A stretch of DNA of 64,000 bases from contig NZ_CP011773.1 of assembly GCF_001021385.1 (NCBI RefSeq), positions 5,022,001 to 5,086,000 of the forward strand. Direction: 5' to 3'. Every line of letters starts with the position of its first letter. The stretch's first letter is position 1. This DNA is from Mycobacterium sp. EPa45. GTDB lineage: Bacteria > Actinomycetota > Actinomycetes > Mycobacteriales > Mycobacteriaceae. Positions 47,311-55,875 of this stretch are shown here, piece by piece. Under the pieces are notes generated by a model, which did no database searches, was not told the origin of the DNA, and saw only the letters and a list, made by a program, of their open reading frames with translations. The position numbers and the translations under genes were made by a program.

Positions 47311-48617
47311 GGTGGCCAGGGTTCGATGTCCACGAGTTGCCAGCTCTTGTCGAAAAGGCGTTCGGTGGGGCCGTAAAACCGGAAAAGAACTTCGAAGTCC
47401 CCGGCCGCGTCGGTCGGGATCCAGTTCTCCTGCCCGCCGTCGGGCGGGTTCGGTCCGAAATAGAGATCAATTGATCCGTCGGTATTTGGTTGCAGACCAA
47501 CGGAATTGGAGGCGCGGCTGGCCCGGGCCATGCCGCGGATCAGGCCGTGGGTGTTTCGGTCGTATGCGGTGGCCGACCAGTACAGCCGCACCGGCGCCTC
47601 GGGCGGCACCCGGAGCCGGTATGACCGTGCCCCGTTCAGCTGTACGCCGTCGGCGTCGGTGACCGTCATGAGATAGAACTGTCCGCCGCCAAGGTTCTTG
47701 GCGCTGAAGAAGCCAAAACTGTAGAGCACAGCGCGATCGTCGACCGGGTAGGCGTCGGGGTCCGCGTAGAGCGTCTGCTGGCCGTGGATGGCGGCCGGCG
47801 ACGCGGGAACCGCCCAGGCGGTCCCCGGAAAGAAGGGTGGATCGAACGATGACGCGTATCTCGCGTCGAGGAATGCGTGGGCATCTCGGGCGGCTGCCGT
47901 CAGCAGCTCGACAGTTGAGTCGTCCGGCTCGAACGGTTGGCCACGCCGCATCCCGAGGGTTTCCAACTGGTGGATCATCGCCTTGTCCCGGACCAGCCAT
48001 GGTTCGGCCTGGATGAACGCGTTCAACGACTCGAAGAACCGGGCGTCATAGGGAATGAGGCAGTCGAAGTCGACGCCGGCGGCGTCGCGGAAGACCGTCG
48101 GCGGCGGGTCGTCGACGAGGGGGTACAGCGCGATTCGGCGGCCGTACGCCACTGCCCTGGCCACGTCGGCTTCGCTGCTGCTGGCCACATTCGACCGGCA
48201 CAGCCCGTAACCGCGATACGTGTCGCAGTGCAACGCGATGTACCCGGGAGGCACCGGGCCGGCATGGTCCGGCGGAAGGATCAGGTAGCGGCCGCCGTCT
48301 CCCCGGTCAGTGCCCGCCGGACCGACGTCGGCCAGCGCGCACTGCCAGGAATCCATCAACGAGCCGGTGATCGATCCGTCGCCGGACGGGGGGATCTCGA
48401 TGACGACCGGTCCGTCGGTGGTGTCGAAGAACGGCATGTAGTAGGTCGTGTCGGGGTTCGGGGTGAGGGTCTGGTTGCGCCAGTCCGGCAACGTCGACCA
48501 GTAGAGGATCTGATTGAACCCGCCGTCGAGGGTGTCGGCGAACGCGGAGTACATGCGCTGGAAGTTGACGGCGGGCATCCCCCAGATCACCGCCTCGGCC
48601 GCGCGTGACGACAGCAT
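47307..48617 (-). CDS. DUF1254/DUF1214 protein (COG5361-like)
   Basis: A 436-aa protein of the paired DUF1254-DUF1214 family. N-terminal WGMPAVNFQRMYSAF, then WRNQTLTPNPDTTYYMPFFD and DGPVVIEIPPS are the DUF1254 core; the C-terminal FYLMTVTDADGVQLNGARSY, LYWSATAYDRNTHGL and LYFGPNPPDGGQENWIP form DUF1214. Relatives are linked to lipid or hydrocarbon metabolism, but no reaction is established to my knowledge. It has no obvious signal peptide. It is followed by a degraded relative with a GTGA overlap and is divergent from a PPOX gene 32 bp away. Confidence 0.82.
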   Translation of the reverse strand: MLSSRAAEAVIWGMPAVNFQRMYSAFADTLDGGFNQILYWSTLPDWRNQTLTPNPDTTYYMPFFDTTDGPVVIEIPPSGDGSITGSLMDSWQCALADVGPAGTDRGDGGRYLILPPDHAGPVPPGYIALHCDTYRGYGLCRSNVASSSEADVARAVAYGRRIALYPLVDDPPPTVFRDAAGVDFDCLIPYDARFFESLNAFIQAEPWLVRDKAMIHQLETLGMRRGQPFEPDDSTVELLTAAARDAHAFLDARYASSFDPPFFPGTAWAVPASPAAIHGQQTLYADPDAYPVDDRAVLYSFGFFSAKNLGGGQFYLMTVTDADGVQLNGARSYRLRVPPEAPVRLYWSATAYDRNTHGLIRGMARASRASNSVGLQPNTDGSIDLYFGPNPPDGGQENWIPTDAAGDFEVLFRFYGPTERLFDKSWQLVDIEPWPP

Positions 48618-48649
48618 GGTTTTATCCTGCCCGGTCTAGCCTCGACGGT

Positions 48650-49072
48650 ATGGACGATCTGTCGGACGATGTGACCGCGTTCCTCTCCCAGGGGACTCGG
48701 ACGGCCAAACTGGCCTACGTGGCTGCGGACGGCAGGCCGCTCGTCGCGCCGGTGTGGTTCATCGTCGACGGCGGCCAGCTCGTGTTCAACACCGGCAAGG
48801 ACACCGCGAAAGGCCGTGCGCTGAGCCGCGACCCGCGGCTGGCGATCTGCGTCGACGATCAGGATCCGCCGTTTTCGTTCGTCCAGGTTCAGGGCATCGC
48901 GTCACTCGGTGAGGACCCCGATGAACTTCGCGACACCGCGACCCGGATCGCGGCCCGCTACATGGGGGCCGATCGCGCCGAAGAGTTCGGTCGGCGCAAT
49001 GGCGTGCCGGGCGAACTCGTCGTGCGGGTGACACCGACGAAAGTGATCAAAGCGTTCAACGTCGCCGATTGA
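48650..49072 (+). CDS. PPOX-class F420-dependent enzyme
   Basis: A 140-aa split-barrel flavin/F420-binding protein: LSQGTRTAKLAYVAADGRPL near the N-terminus, VAPVWFIVDGGQLVFNTGKD, and LAICVDDQDPPFSFVQVQG, typical of the pyridoxamine-phosphate-oxidase-like F420 family. It likely reduces or oxidises a small molecule with F420; the substrate is unknown. ATG 48650 gives the standard N-terminus. It is divergent from the DUF1254 gene and convergent with the DUF5313 gene (1-bp gap between stops). Confidence 0.85.
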   Translation: MDDLSDDVTAFLSQGTRTAKLAYVAADGRPLVAPVWFIVDGGQLVFNTGKDTAKGRALSRDPRLAICVDDQDPPFSFVQVQGIASLGEDPDELRDTATRIAARYMGADRAEEFGRRNGVPGELVVRVTPTKVIKAFNVAD

Positions 49073-49073
49073 T

Positions 49074-49535
49074 CTAGAAGAACGGGTTGCTGTTCTTCTG
49101 CTTCTCGGCATCGGCGGGACGTGGCCCGAACCGTGCGATGTAGTCCTGCTCGAGTCTGGCGTTCTTCTGGCGCTTGACCACGTCGACGAGATTCGGGTCA
49201 AGTCCGTGCACAGCGAGCCGATGACGTCGCCAAACTTTGTTCAGCGCAAGTGAAATCGCCAGCGTCCACAGATAAATCGGCACCGTCATCTCGGCATGCA
49301 CGTACACCGGGTTCTGTTCAACCGGCAGCAGCCAGAACGGCGCCAGAATGAGGAACGGGGGTATCGCCGCCTTGAGCATGAACCGCCGGACAGCGCCCGG
49401 CCCCGCAAGATCGTTGGCGACCCACTCGCGCATGGAGGCGGGGAGCCGTCGGAACCCGTAGGAGTACATGACTAGCTGGACCAAATTTGGCCGGTCGGCG
49501 GACGTGGCATCCTCCTCGGGTAGCGATTTTCTCAC
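49074..49535 (-). CDS. DUF5313-type membrane protein
   Basis: A 153-aa protein with a soluble N-terminus containing RPNLVQLVMYSYGFRRLPAS, two spans (AAIPPFLILAPFWLLPV and VPIYLWTLAISLALNKVW) and a charged C-terminus (HGLDPNLVDVVKRQKNARLE). This pattern is the DUF5313 family found in actinobacteria; function unknown. GTG 49535 is used as start. It ends 1 bp from the convergent PPOX gene and begins 36 bp from the tRNA-Ala gene. Confidence 0.75.
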   Translation of the reverse strand: MRKSLPEEDATSADRPNLVQLVMYSYGFRRLPASMREWVANDLAGPGAVRRFMLKAAIPPFLILAPFWLLPVEQNPVYVHAEMTVPIYLWTLAISLALNKVWRRHRLAVHGLDPNLVDVVKRQKNARLEQDYIARFGPRPADAEKQKNSNPFF

Positions 49536-49571
49536 CCGTAGACTACTCGCCGTCGCTTACGACAATTTCGG

Positions 49572-49644
49572 TGGAGCTAAGGGGAATCGAACCCCTGACC
49601 TTCTCGATGCGAACGAGACGCGCTACCAACTGCGCTATAGCCCC
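49572..49644 (-). tRNA. tRNA-Ala (anticodon CGC)
   Basis: A complete cloverleaf on the minus strand: acceptor GGGGCTA pairs with TAGCTCC, the D arm is GCGCAGTTGGTAGCGC, the anticodon stem TCTCG/CGAGA encloses loop TTCGCAT with anticodon CGC, and the T arm is AGGGG-TTCGATT-CCCCT. Discriminator A73 is present and CCA is not encoded. It reads GCG alanine codons. It marks the border between the accessory block and the core genes to the right. Confidence 0.95.
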
Positions 49645-49695
49645 TTGGTCGCTAGCAGGCTACCAGTCCGGACCCGGCTTGCCGAAACCGGCGAG

Positions 49696-50757
49696 CTACT
49701 GGCCGGCCGCCCGCGGCAGGTCGAAGTGGCGCGCGAACGGGACCTCGTCGAGGTGCTCGAAGATCGGGTCCTCGTCGTCGATGTCCAGCACCGCGGCACC
49801 GGGACGCCGCAGCCGCGACGGCACGACGTCGAACTCGCGGTCCTCTTTGTTCTCGACGCCGAGGCGCGAACGCGCCATCCGCTGCTGCCGGCGCCGACGT
49901 ACCTGCTCCTCGATCCTGGTCTGCCGGCGCAGGTAGGCCAGGTACAGCACGGTCACCACACCGGCGCTGCCGGTGGCCCACCACAGGTCCGAGCTGACCG
50001 TGAACGACAGCACCGCCGTGATGACCATCACCGCGGCCATCACCATCAGCATCCGCTTGCGGAAGCGGTACTTGCGCGCACTGACCGCCGCGGCCGTCGT
50101 GGACTCCGACCTCCGTGGACGATTCGCGCGCGGGGTCACGGTCGTAGCCGGTTCCTCCTCGGCCTCGAGACCCGAAGTGTCCTCGACATATTCGTATTCG
50201 TCGGCCGTGCCGTCCTGCGGCTCGTCGTCGGCGAGCGCCTGGAACTGTTCGGTGTCGTCACCCTTGGCCGGGGTTTGCGGCTCGTTTTCGGCGTCGTCGC
50301 TCTCGGCCACCGGCTCCTCGGCTACCGGCTCCTCGACCACTGGGGCCGGGGCCTCGTCGAACAGGCTCGGCTGGACATCGGCGCTGCGCGCAGTGCCGCC
50401 GACCGGCAGCGCGCCGGAGTCCTCGTCGACGACGTCGACGTCCAAGTAGTCGGGCTCGGCCTCCTCGACCGCTGCGGCCACCACGACCACCGTGCGGGTG
50501 CGAGACGGCTGCTCATCGGAGTCGAGTTCGTCGAACTCCTCCTCCGGCTGCCAGTCGGGGTCATGACGATGACCGGCGGACGGACCGCTGCGCTTGAAGC
50601 GGCGCGATTTCTCGTCTCCGTTGAGCACCCGGGTGGCGAGCGCGACGTCACTGGTGCGGCGGACGTTGTCGCGCTTGCTGATCAGCATCGGCACCAAGAC
50701 GAACAACCACAACACCACGAGCGAAATCCAGAGCAATGACTGGGGGATGCTTGGCAT
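49696..50757 (-). CDS. sepX: divisome membrane protein SepX/GlpR
   Basis: A 353-aa protein: N-terminal span (QSLLWISLVVLWLFVLVPML), a long acidic disordered region of about 170 residues, two adjacent spans (MLMVMAAVMVITAVLSF and WWATGSAGVVTVLYLAYL) and a basic-to-acidic C-terminal tail. This is the layout of the actinobacterial SepX/GlpR protein (Rv0996-like), the membrane receptor for the gephyrin-like protein Glp at the septum. The glp/moeA gene lies about 800 bp upstream on the same strand, which supports the pairing. A good SigA-type promoter is seen at 50827-50855. Confidence 0.82.
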   Translation of the reverse strand: MPSIPQSLLWISLVVLWLFVLVPMLISKRDNVRRTSDVALATRVLNGDEKSRRFKRSGPSAGHRHDPDWQPEEEFDELDSDEQPSRTRTVVVVAAAVEEAEPDYLDVDVVDEDSGALPVGGTARSADVQPSLFDEAPAPVVEEPVAEEPVAESDDAENEPQTPAKGDDTEQFQALADDEPQDGTADEYEYVEDTSGLEAEEEPATTVTPRANRPRRSESTTAAAVSARKYRFRKRMLMVMAAVMVITAVLSFTVSSDLWWATGSAGVVTVLYLAYLRRQTRIEEQVRRRRQQRMARSRLGVENKEDREFDVVPSRLRRPGAAVLDIDDEDPIFEHLDEVPFARHFDLPRAAGQ

Positions 50758-50826
50758 GTGGCCTGCTCCTTTCCCGTCCAGGCTAGGTCCGTGACCTACG
50801 CAACCCGAGACGGCGCGCCGGAGTCA

Positions 50827-50855
50827 ATTACACACTTGTAATTTGCCCTTGACAA
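50827..50855 (-). promoter_or_regulatory. SigA-type promoter of sepX with adjacent MtrA-like repeats
   Basis: On the minus strand, -35 TTGTCA (50855-50850), a 17-base spacer and -10 TGTAAT (50832-50827) form a good SigA promoter about 70 bp before the sepX start. Just upstream, GTTAC-N4-GTGAC (50887-50874) looks like a 9-bp-phased MtrA direct repeat; that part is inference. Confidence 0.55.
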
Positions 50856-50901
50856 GCACCAACAGCCACAAGTGTCACATTAGTAACAACTCAGCTCGCA
50901 A

Positions 50902-51555
50902 TCACGCCCAGCGAGCCAACCCGCGGTGCACCAACCGTCCCGACACCGAGCCCTCGACCTCTTCCACCGTCATCCCCACCAACAGGTGATCCCGCCACTC
51001 GCCGTCGACGTCCAGGTACCGCCGCAGCAGCCCCTCTTCGCGGAAACCGACCTTGGCGAGCACCGCGCGACTTGCGGCATTCTCCGGGCGCACCGTCGCC
51101 TCCACCCGGTGCAGCCCGACCGGTCCGTAACAGTGGTCCAGGCCCAGCGCCAACGCGCCGGTGGCCACCCCCGCGCCGGTGACAGCGCTGGACACCCAGT
51201 AACCGATCCAGGCTGATCGCAGCGCCCCGTGTGTCACGTTGCCGATCGTGAGCTGACCGGCGAACTGCCCGTCGAGTTCGATCACGTAGGGCAGCATCCT
51301 GCCCTTGCGGGCCTCCGCGCGAAGACCCGAGCACACCGCCGGCCAAGACGAAACTGCGTGCCGCACAGTCCAATCCACTTCGGCCGTCGGCTCCCACGGC
51401 TCGAGGTGGCGGCGGTCGGCCAGGCGGATGCGGCTCCACATCGCCGCGTCTCGCATCCGCACCGGACGCAGCCGGATCACACCGGCGCCGACCCGCAGCG
51501 GACCGACTGAAGCAGGCCAGCCCGGGTGCAGGGAACTGTTACGCCACAAGTTCAC
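50902..51555 (-). CDS. rimJ: GNAT acetyltransferase RimJ-like
   Basis: A 217-aa GNAT acetyltransferase related to RimJ/RimL. The substrate-side N-terminus reads VIRLRPVRMRDAAMWSRIR; the acetyl-CoA region shows WIGYWVSSAVTGAGVATGAL and HRVEATVRPENAASRAVLAK, then VGFREEGLLRRYLDV. RimJ acetylates the N-terminus of ribosomal protein S5 in E. coli; the target here may differ. It begins 14 bp after the moeA/glp stop, so it belongs to that transcription unit. It corresponds to Rv0995. Confidence 0.87.
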   Translation of the reverse strand: MNLWRNSSLHPGWPASVGPLRVGAGVIRLRPVRMRDAAMWSRIRLADRRHLEPWEPTAEVDWTVRHAVSSWPAVCSGLRAEARKGRMLPYVIELDGQFAGQLTIGNVTHGALRSAWIGYWVSSAVTGAGVATGALALGLDHCYGPVGLHRVEATVRPENAASRAVLAKVGFREEGLLRRYLDVDGEWRDHLLVGMTVEEVEGSVSGRLVHRGLARWA

Positions 51556-51569
51556 TTCTGATCCGCGGT

Positions 51570-52826
51570 TCAGCCTCGTTGGGCCAGGAAGGCGACGTCG
51601 ACGAACTCGCCGGTTCGGACCTGATCGACCTCAGTGGGCACCACGACCAAGCAATTGGCCTCGGCCAGCGTCGCCAGGAGATGAGACGAGGCACCCGGGG
51701 CGCCGCCGAGCGCCTGCACGAGATATTCACCGGTGTCCTGGTCGCGCATCAACTGCCCCCGCAGGAATCCCTTGCGGCCGGGCACCGACGAAATCGGCGA
51801 CAGCGCACGGGCCTGCACGACACGCCGTAGCGACTGTCGCTTGCCCAGCGACAGCCGGATAAGTGGGCGAACCATGACCTCGAAGACCACCAGAGCGCTG
51901 ACCGGATTGGCCGGCAGCAGGAACGTCGGAACCCCTTCGCGGCCGAGCTGCCCGAAGCCCTGAACCGATCCGGGATGCATGGCGATCCGGGTGACTTCCA
52001 TATCGCCGAGCTTGGATAGCACCGCGCGCACATTCTCGGCCGCGGCGCCGCCGACCGCACCGGCGATCACCACCAACTCCGCCCGGTTCAGCTGGCCCTC
52101 GACGACCTCGCGCAGTGCTTTCGGATCGGCACTGACGATGCCCAGCCGGTTCACCTCGGCGCCCGCGTCCCGCGCCGCCGCGGCAATCGCATAGGAGTTG
52201 ACGTCATAGACCTGGCCGTTGCCGGGGGTTCGGGCGATGTCGACCAGCTCGCCGCCCACGCTCATCACGGTCACCCGGGGACGCGGGTGAACCAGCACGC
52301 GTTCGCGGCCCACCGCGGCCAGCAGTCCGACCTGCGCGGCGCCGATGATCGCGCCGGCGCGCACGGCGACGTCACCGGGCTGGACGTCGTCGCCGGCCCG
52401 GCGGACGTAGGCGCCCGACCGAACACCGCGTAGCACCCGCACCCGCGCCTGACCGCCGTCGGTCCAGCGCAGCGGCAGCACGGCGTCGGCCAGTGTCGGC
52501 ATCGGCGCACCCGTCTGCACCCGGGCGGCTTGTTTGGGCTGCAGCCGGCTCGGGGTGCGCGCACCTGCTTCGATGACGCTCATCACCGGCAGACTGATCT
52601 GCCCCTCACCCTGTTCGTCGTCGGGATCGGCGCCGATGCCCTGGACATCCACGCTGCGCACCGCGTAGCCGTCGATGGCCGCCTGGTCGAAACCAGGCAG
52701 TGGTTGTTCGGTGATCACTTCCTCGGCGCACATCAGGCCCTGGGCCTCGGCGATCGGCACTCGTACCGGTCGTGGTGCCACTGCGGCGGCCGCCACCCTG
52801 GCCTGCTGTTCCTCTACCGAACGCAC
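51570..52826 (-). CDS. glp: MoeA-like gephyrin-family protein (Glp)
   Basis: A 418-aa MoeA-fold protein: RSVEEQQARVAAAAVAPRP at the N-terminus, PLPGFDQAAIDGYAVRSVDV, RVQTGAPMPTLADAVLPL, and VFEVMVRPLIRLSLGK. In place of the canonical GGxSxGxxD loop of MoeA it reads VIAGAVGGAAAENV, lacking the usual Ser/Gly/Asp, which matches the divergent corynebacterial Glp that links FtsZ to its receptor GlpR. The annotation moeA1 (Rv0994) is also used. GTG 52826 is preceded by GAAAGG. A residual role in molybdenum cofactor insertion is possible. Confidence 0.82.
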   Translation of the reverse strand: MRSVEEQQARVAAAAVAPRPVRVPIAEAQGLMCAEEVITEQPLPGFDQAAIDGYAVRSVDVQGIGADPDDEQGEGQISLPVMSVIEAGARTPSRLQPKQAARVQTGAPMPTLADAVLPLRWTDGGQARVRVLRGVRSGAYVRRAGDDVQPGDVAVRAGAIIGAAQVGLLAAVGRERVLVHPRPRVTVMSVGGELVDIARTPGNGQVYDVNSYAIAAAARDAGAEVNRLGIVSADPKALREVVEGQLNRAELVVIAGAVGGAAAENVRAVLSKLGDMEVTRIAMHPGSVQGFGQLGREGVPTFLLPANPVSALVVFEVMVRPLIRLSLGKRQSLRRVVQARALSPISSVPGRKGFLRGQLMRDQDTGEYLVQALGGAPGASSHLLATLAEANCLVVVPTEVDQVRTGEFVDVAFLAQRG

Positions 52827-52876
52827 CGCGCGCCTTTCTGCCTCGAGCTCCTCCTGGCGCGGGCCCGCCGCAGCTC

Positions 52877-53797
52877 CTACTGTTCGGTCTTTTCGGCCAG
52901 GCCTAAGCGCGCCGTCAACCATCGCCGCAAATCCGGGCCATAGTCGTCACGATCCAATGCAAAGTCAACCGCAGCCTTCAGGTAGCCGCCGGGATTTCCC
53001 AAGTCGTGTCGAGAGCCGCGGTGCACCACAACATGTACCGGATGCCCTTCCTTGATCAGCAACTCGATGGCGTCGGTCAGCTGGATCTCGCCGCCGACTC
53101 CGCGGTCGACACGGCGCAACGCGTCGAAGATCGCGCGGTCCAACAGATAGCGACCGGCCGCGGCAAAGCGTGACGGGGCGTCCTCCAGCTTGGGTTTCTC
53201 CACCATGCCGTTGACCTTGAGCACGTTCGGGTTTGCCGCGTCCGGGACCGGCTCGACGTCGAAAACGCCATAGGAGCTGACCTCGTCGTCGGAGACCTCG
53301 ATGGCGCACAACACCGTGCCGCCGCGCTTGGCGCGCACCTTGGCCATCGTCTCCAGCACACCGGTCGGCAACACCAGGTCATCGGGCAGCAGCACCGAGA
53401 CGGCGTCCTCATCCGGGGACAGCACCGCCTCGACGCACCCGACGGCATGCCCGAGCCCCAGCGGCTCGTGCTGCACCACCGACTCGACCTTGATCAGGGC
53501 CGGAGCCCGGCGCACCTTCTCGAGCATCGCCTTCTTGCCGCGGGCCTCCAGCGTCCCCTCGAGCACCAGGTCCTCCACGAAGTGGGCTACCACGCTGTCC
53601 TTGCCCTCGGACGTGACGATCACCAGCCGCTCGGCGCCCGCCTCGGCTGCCTCCTCGGCCACCAGCTCGATACCCGGTGTGTCGACGACCGGCAGCAGTT
53701 CCTTGGGCACCGTCTTGGTCACGGGCAGGAATCGCGTCCCCAGCCCCGCTGCGGGCACGATCGCTGTGCGCGGAATCGGGACCTCTGGCGGCCTCAT
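52877..53797 (-). CDS. galU: UTP--glucose-1-phosphate uridylyltransferase
   Basis: A 306-aa nucleotidyltransferase making UDP-glucose for glycolipids, galactan precursors and trehalose. The signature loop is IVPAAGLGTRFLPVTKTVPKE (shown to its limit as AAGLGTRFLPVTK), with substrate motifs HEPLGLGHAVGC, VLLPDDLVL and RGVGGEIQLTDAIE. It begins 63 bp from the divergent cyclo-ligase gene and is followed after 50 bp by glp. ATG 53797 gives the normal N-terminus. It corresponds to Rv0993. Confidence 0.93.
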   Translation of the reverse strand: MRPPEVPIPRTAIVPAAGLGTRFLPVTKTVPKELLPVVDTPGIELVAEEAAEAGAERLVIVTSEGKDSVVAHFVEDLVLEGTLEARGKKAMLEKVRRAPALIKVESVVQHEPLGLGHAVGCVEAVLSPDEDAVSVLLPDDLVLPTGVLETMAKVRAKRGGTVLCAIEVSDDEVSSYGVFDVEPVPDAANPNVLKVNGMVEKPKLEDAPSRFAAAGRYLLDRAIFDALRRVDRGVGGEIQLTDAIELLIKEGHPVHVVVHRGSRHDLGNPGGYLKAAVDFALDRDDYGPDLRRWLTARLGLAEKTEQ

Positions 53798-53860
53798 CGT
53801 TCACACCCTAACGGCAACATGTTGGTCCTTCACTCTGGTGGAAGAGCGCTGTGCGCTGAC

Positions 53861-54463
53861 ATGGTGGACGGCGTGCTCGCCGGTACTAAAGCCCAACACC
53901 GGGCCGCTCTGTTGGCGGCGCGCCGGGAAGTGCCCGATGCGGTTCGGGCGGCCGAGGCCCTGGCATTGTGCGAGCACCTGGAGGAGTTCGTGAGCCCGGC
54001 GGACACGGTGTGCGCCTATCTGCCGGTGGGCACCGAGCCGGGTTCGCCGCAGCTGGTGGATCGGTTGCGTGAGCTGTGCGCCCGGGTCCTGTTGCCGGTG
54101 ACCCGGTCCGACGACGACGGCGATCCGCTGCCGCTGCTTTGGGGTCTGTACGTGCCCGGCGGTCTGGTCAGCGCCCGATTCGGGCTGCTCGAGCCCGCCG
54201 AGCCATATTTGCCGGCCGCCGCGCTGGGTGAAGCAGAGCTTGTGCTGGTGCCGGCGCTGGCGGTGGACCGTCGAGGCGTGCGACTGGGCCGCGGCGGTGG
54301 TTTCTACGACCGATCGTTGCCGCTGTGCCGACCCACCACCAAACTGATCGCCGTCGTCCGCGACTCCGAACTCGTCGACGAGCTGCCCAGCGAGTCTCAT
54401 GATGTTCGGATGACCCATGTCCTCACCCCCAAACACGGTCTGTTTGCGCTGGCCAACACCTAG
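53861..54463 (+). CDS. 5-formyltetrahydrofolate cyclo-ligase
   Basis: A 200-aa enzyme that converts 5-formyl-THF to 5,10-methenyl-THF with ATP. The family signature is LGRGGGFYDRSLP near residue 145, preceded by LVLVPALAVDRRGVR; the N-terminal KAQHRAALLAARREVP supplies the basic ATP-binding region. ATG 53861 is chosen; the frame is open upstream over galU's 5' end with other possible starts. It is divergent from galU and corresponds to Rv0992c. It is separated from the FmdB gene by about 170 bp holding the CIRCE element. Confidence 0.88.
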   Translation: MVDGVLAGTKAQHRAALLAARREVPDAVRAAEALALCEHLEEFVSPADTVCAYLPVGTEPGSPQLVDRLRELCARVLLPVTRSDDDGDPLPLLWGLYVPGGLVSARFGLLEPAEPYLPAAALGEAELVLVPALAVDRRGVRLGRGGGFYDRSLPLCRPTTKLIAVVRDSELVDELPSESHDVRMTHVLTPKHGLFALANT

Positions 54464-54579
54464 TGAGGCCATCGGCCTACCATGCACCCCCACCTGCCCC
54501 CCTCGAAGGATTTTTTCCCATTTCGTCGTGCTGATCCCCCGGCGCGGCTTGGGGGAATGATACGTGCCACATGGCGGTT

Positions 54580-54606
54580 CTAGCACTTGGCACGGTAGAG
54601 TGCTAA
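54580..54606. promoter_or_regulatory. CIRCE element (HrcA operator)
   Basis: CTAGCACTT - nine bases - GAGTGCTAA matches the CIRCE consensus TTAGCACTC-N9-GAGTGCTAA at 16 of 18 positions, with exact 9-9-9 spacing. It lies 28 bp before the FmdB/Ruc start, as reported for the HrcA-controlled Rv0991c. Confidence 0.85.
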
Positions 54607-54634
54607 CAGACCAAGTTCCGTCCCGGAGGTTCAT

Positions 54635-54961
54635 GTGCCGACCTACAGCTACGCGTGCACCGAGTGCGACAACCGCTTTGACGCGGTGCAGGCCTTCACT
54701 GATGACGCGCTGACCAGCTGCCCCCAGTGCTCCGGTCGGCTGCGCAAGCTGTTCAACTCGGTGGGCGTGGTGTTCAAGGGCAGCGGTTTCTACCGCACCG
54801 ACAGCCGCGACTCGGGCAAGACCAGCAGCAAGTCCGAGTCGTCCTCGTCGTCGAGTTCGGAGAAGTCGTCGAGCTCCAGCGATTCGGCGAGCTCGTCGAG
54901 TTCATCCAGCTCGTCGAGTTCGTCGAGTTCCGCCGCGCCCGCGGCCGCAGCTTCCAGCTAG
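54635..54961 (+). CDS. ruc: FmdB-type zinc-ribbon protein, Ruc-like redox chaperone
   Basis: A 108-aa protein: N-terminal zinc ribbon with Cys pairs in SYACTECDNRF and TSCPQCSGRL, then GSGFYRTDSR and a tail of about 45 residues that is nearly all Ser, ending Ala/Pro-rich. The M. tuberculosis homolog Rv0991c is described as a redox-regulated chaperone-like protein with a disordered C-terminus, controlled by HrcA; the CIRCE element just upstream supports that here. The Ser codons are mixed (TCG, AGT, AGC, TCC), so selection rather than simple slippage may keep the tract. GTG start. Confidence 0.85.
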   Translation: MPTYSYACTECDNRFDAVQAFTDDALTSCPQCSGRLRKLFNSVGVVFKGSGFYRTDSRDSGKTSSKSESSSSSSSEKSSSSSDSASSSSSSSSSSSSSSAAPAAAASS

Positions 54962-54983
54962 CGCGCCAGCCTTACTGGCGCGC
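54961..54983 (+). terminator. hairpin terminator after the FmdB gene
   Basis: A perfect 9-bp stem GCGCGCCAG (54961-54969) / CTGGCGCGC (54975-54983) with loop CCTTA, beginning on the last base of the stop codon and followed by AAGGCTTTT. Confidence 0.7.
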
Positions 54984-55114
54984 AAGGCTTTTCACCGATA
55001 TAGCAGCCGCCGGGCAGGCATCGGCCTTCTCGGCCTGCACGGGGTTGCGCAGTTATCAACAGCGCGGTCTGCGCACGGAAATCACGATGCCTGCCGCCGC
55101 TCTACCGTGGGCGC

Positions 55115-55768
55115 ATGGCCTCCTCGCTCAATCCCACGCTGCCGAGCCGGATTCGGCAATGGTTGCGGCCTGACTTCACCCGGACGGTTGCGGCACGACG
55201 AGTCGCTGCCGGTGTTCTGGTCGTTCTCGCCGGCATCGCCGCGCTGCGGCCCGACCCCGACACCCATCGGACGGACGTGGTGGTCGCAGCCCACGACCTC
55301 AGCCCGGGGCTGGCCCTCTCATCCGACGACGTGAAGCTGGAAAAGCGTTCTGCCGCAACAATTCCCGATGGGGCGCGGACGACGGTCGACGATGTTGCCG
55401 GAGCCACCCTGGCCGGGCCGGCGCGCCGGGGCGAAGTACTGACCGACGCGAGGTTGCTCGGTTCGCGGTTGACCGGGCTCAGCGCCGGGCCGGATGCCCG
55501 GGTGGTGCCGCTGCACCTCGCCGACACTGCGGTGCTCGACGTCATTCGTCCCGGCGATGTCGTCGACATCATGGGTGCCGCGGACGGGGGTGGCGACGCC
55601 AGACCGATGCTGGCGGCAACGAATGCCGTGGTCGTGATGGTGTCGCCCAAGCAGAAGGCGGCCGGGGCCGGCGATGACCGGGTGGTGTTGGTGGCGCTGC
55701 CGGCCGCGGGCGCGCACGCCTTGGCCGCGGCGACGCTGGTTCAGACCGTCACTCTGACGATCCACTGA
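55115..55768 (+). CDS. SAF-domain protein, CpaB/RcpC-like (Rv0990c-like)
   Basis: A 217-aa protein with a basic N-terminus, one span ([15 protein letters not shown]) and a SAF domain beginning [20 protein letters not shown], with [20 protein letters not shown] and [10 protein letters not shown]. This is the CpaB/RcpC architecture of Flp pilus assembly, but no other pilus genes are near, so a pilus role is not supported by context. It corresponds to Rv0990c. It lies 108 bp before mscL on the same strand. Confidence 0.78.
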   Translation: MASSLNPTLPSRIRQWLRPDFTRTVAARRVAAGVLVVLAGIAALRPDPDTHRTDVVVAAHDLSPGLALSSDDVKLEKRSAATIPDGARTTVDDVAGATLAGPARRGEVLTDARLLGSRLTGLSAGPDARVVPLHLADTAVLDVIRPGDVVDIMGAADGGGDARPMLAATNAVVVMVSPKQKAAGAGDDRVVLVALPAAGAHALAAATLVQTVTLTIH

Positions 55769-55875
55769 CCTATCCGGCGGGCCCGGTGCCCAAGCCGACA
55801 AGTCGACGGCCGGCGTCACCAGCCCGTACTACCCTTCGAATCTCGGGGAAGACTCCAACCAGAAAGGGGACAACC

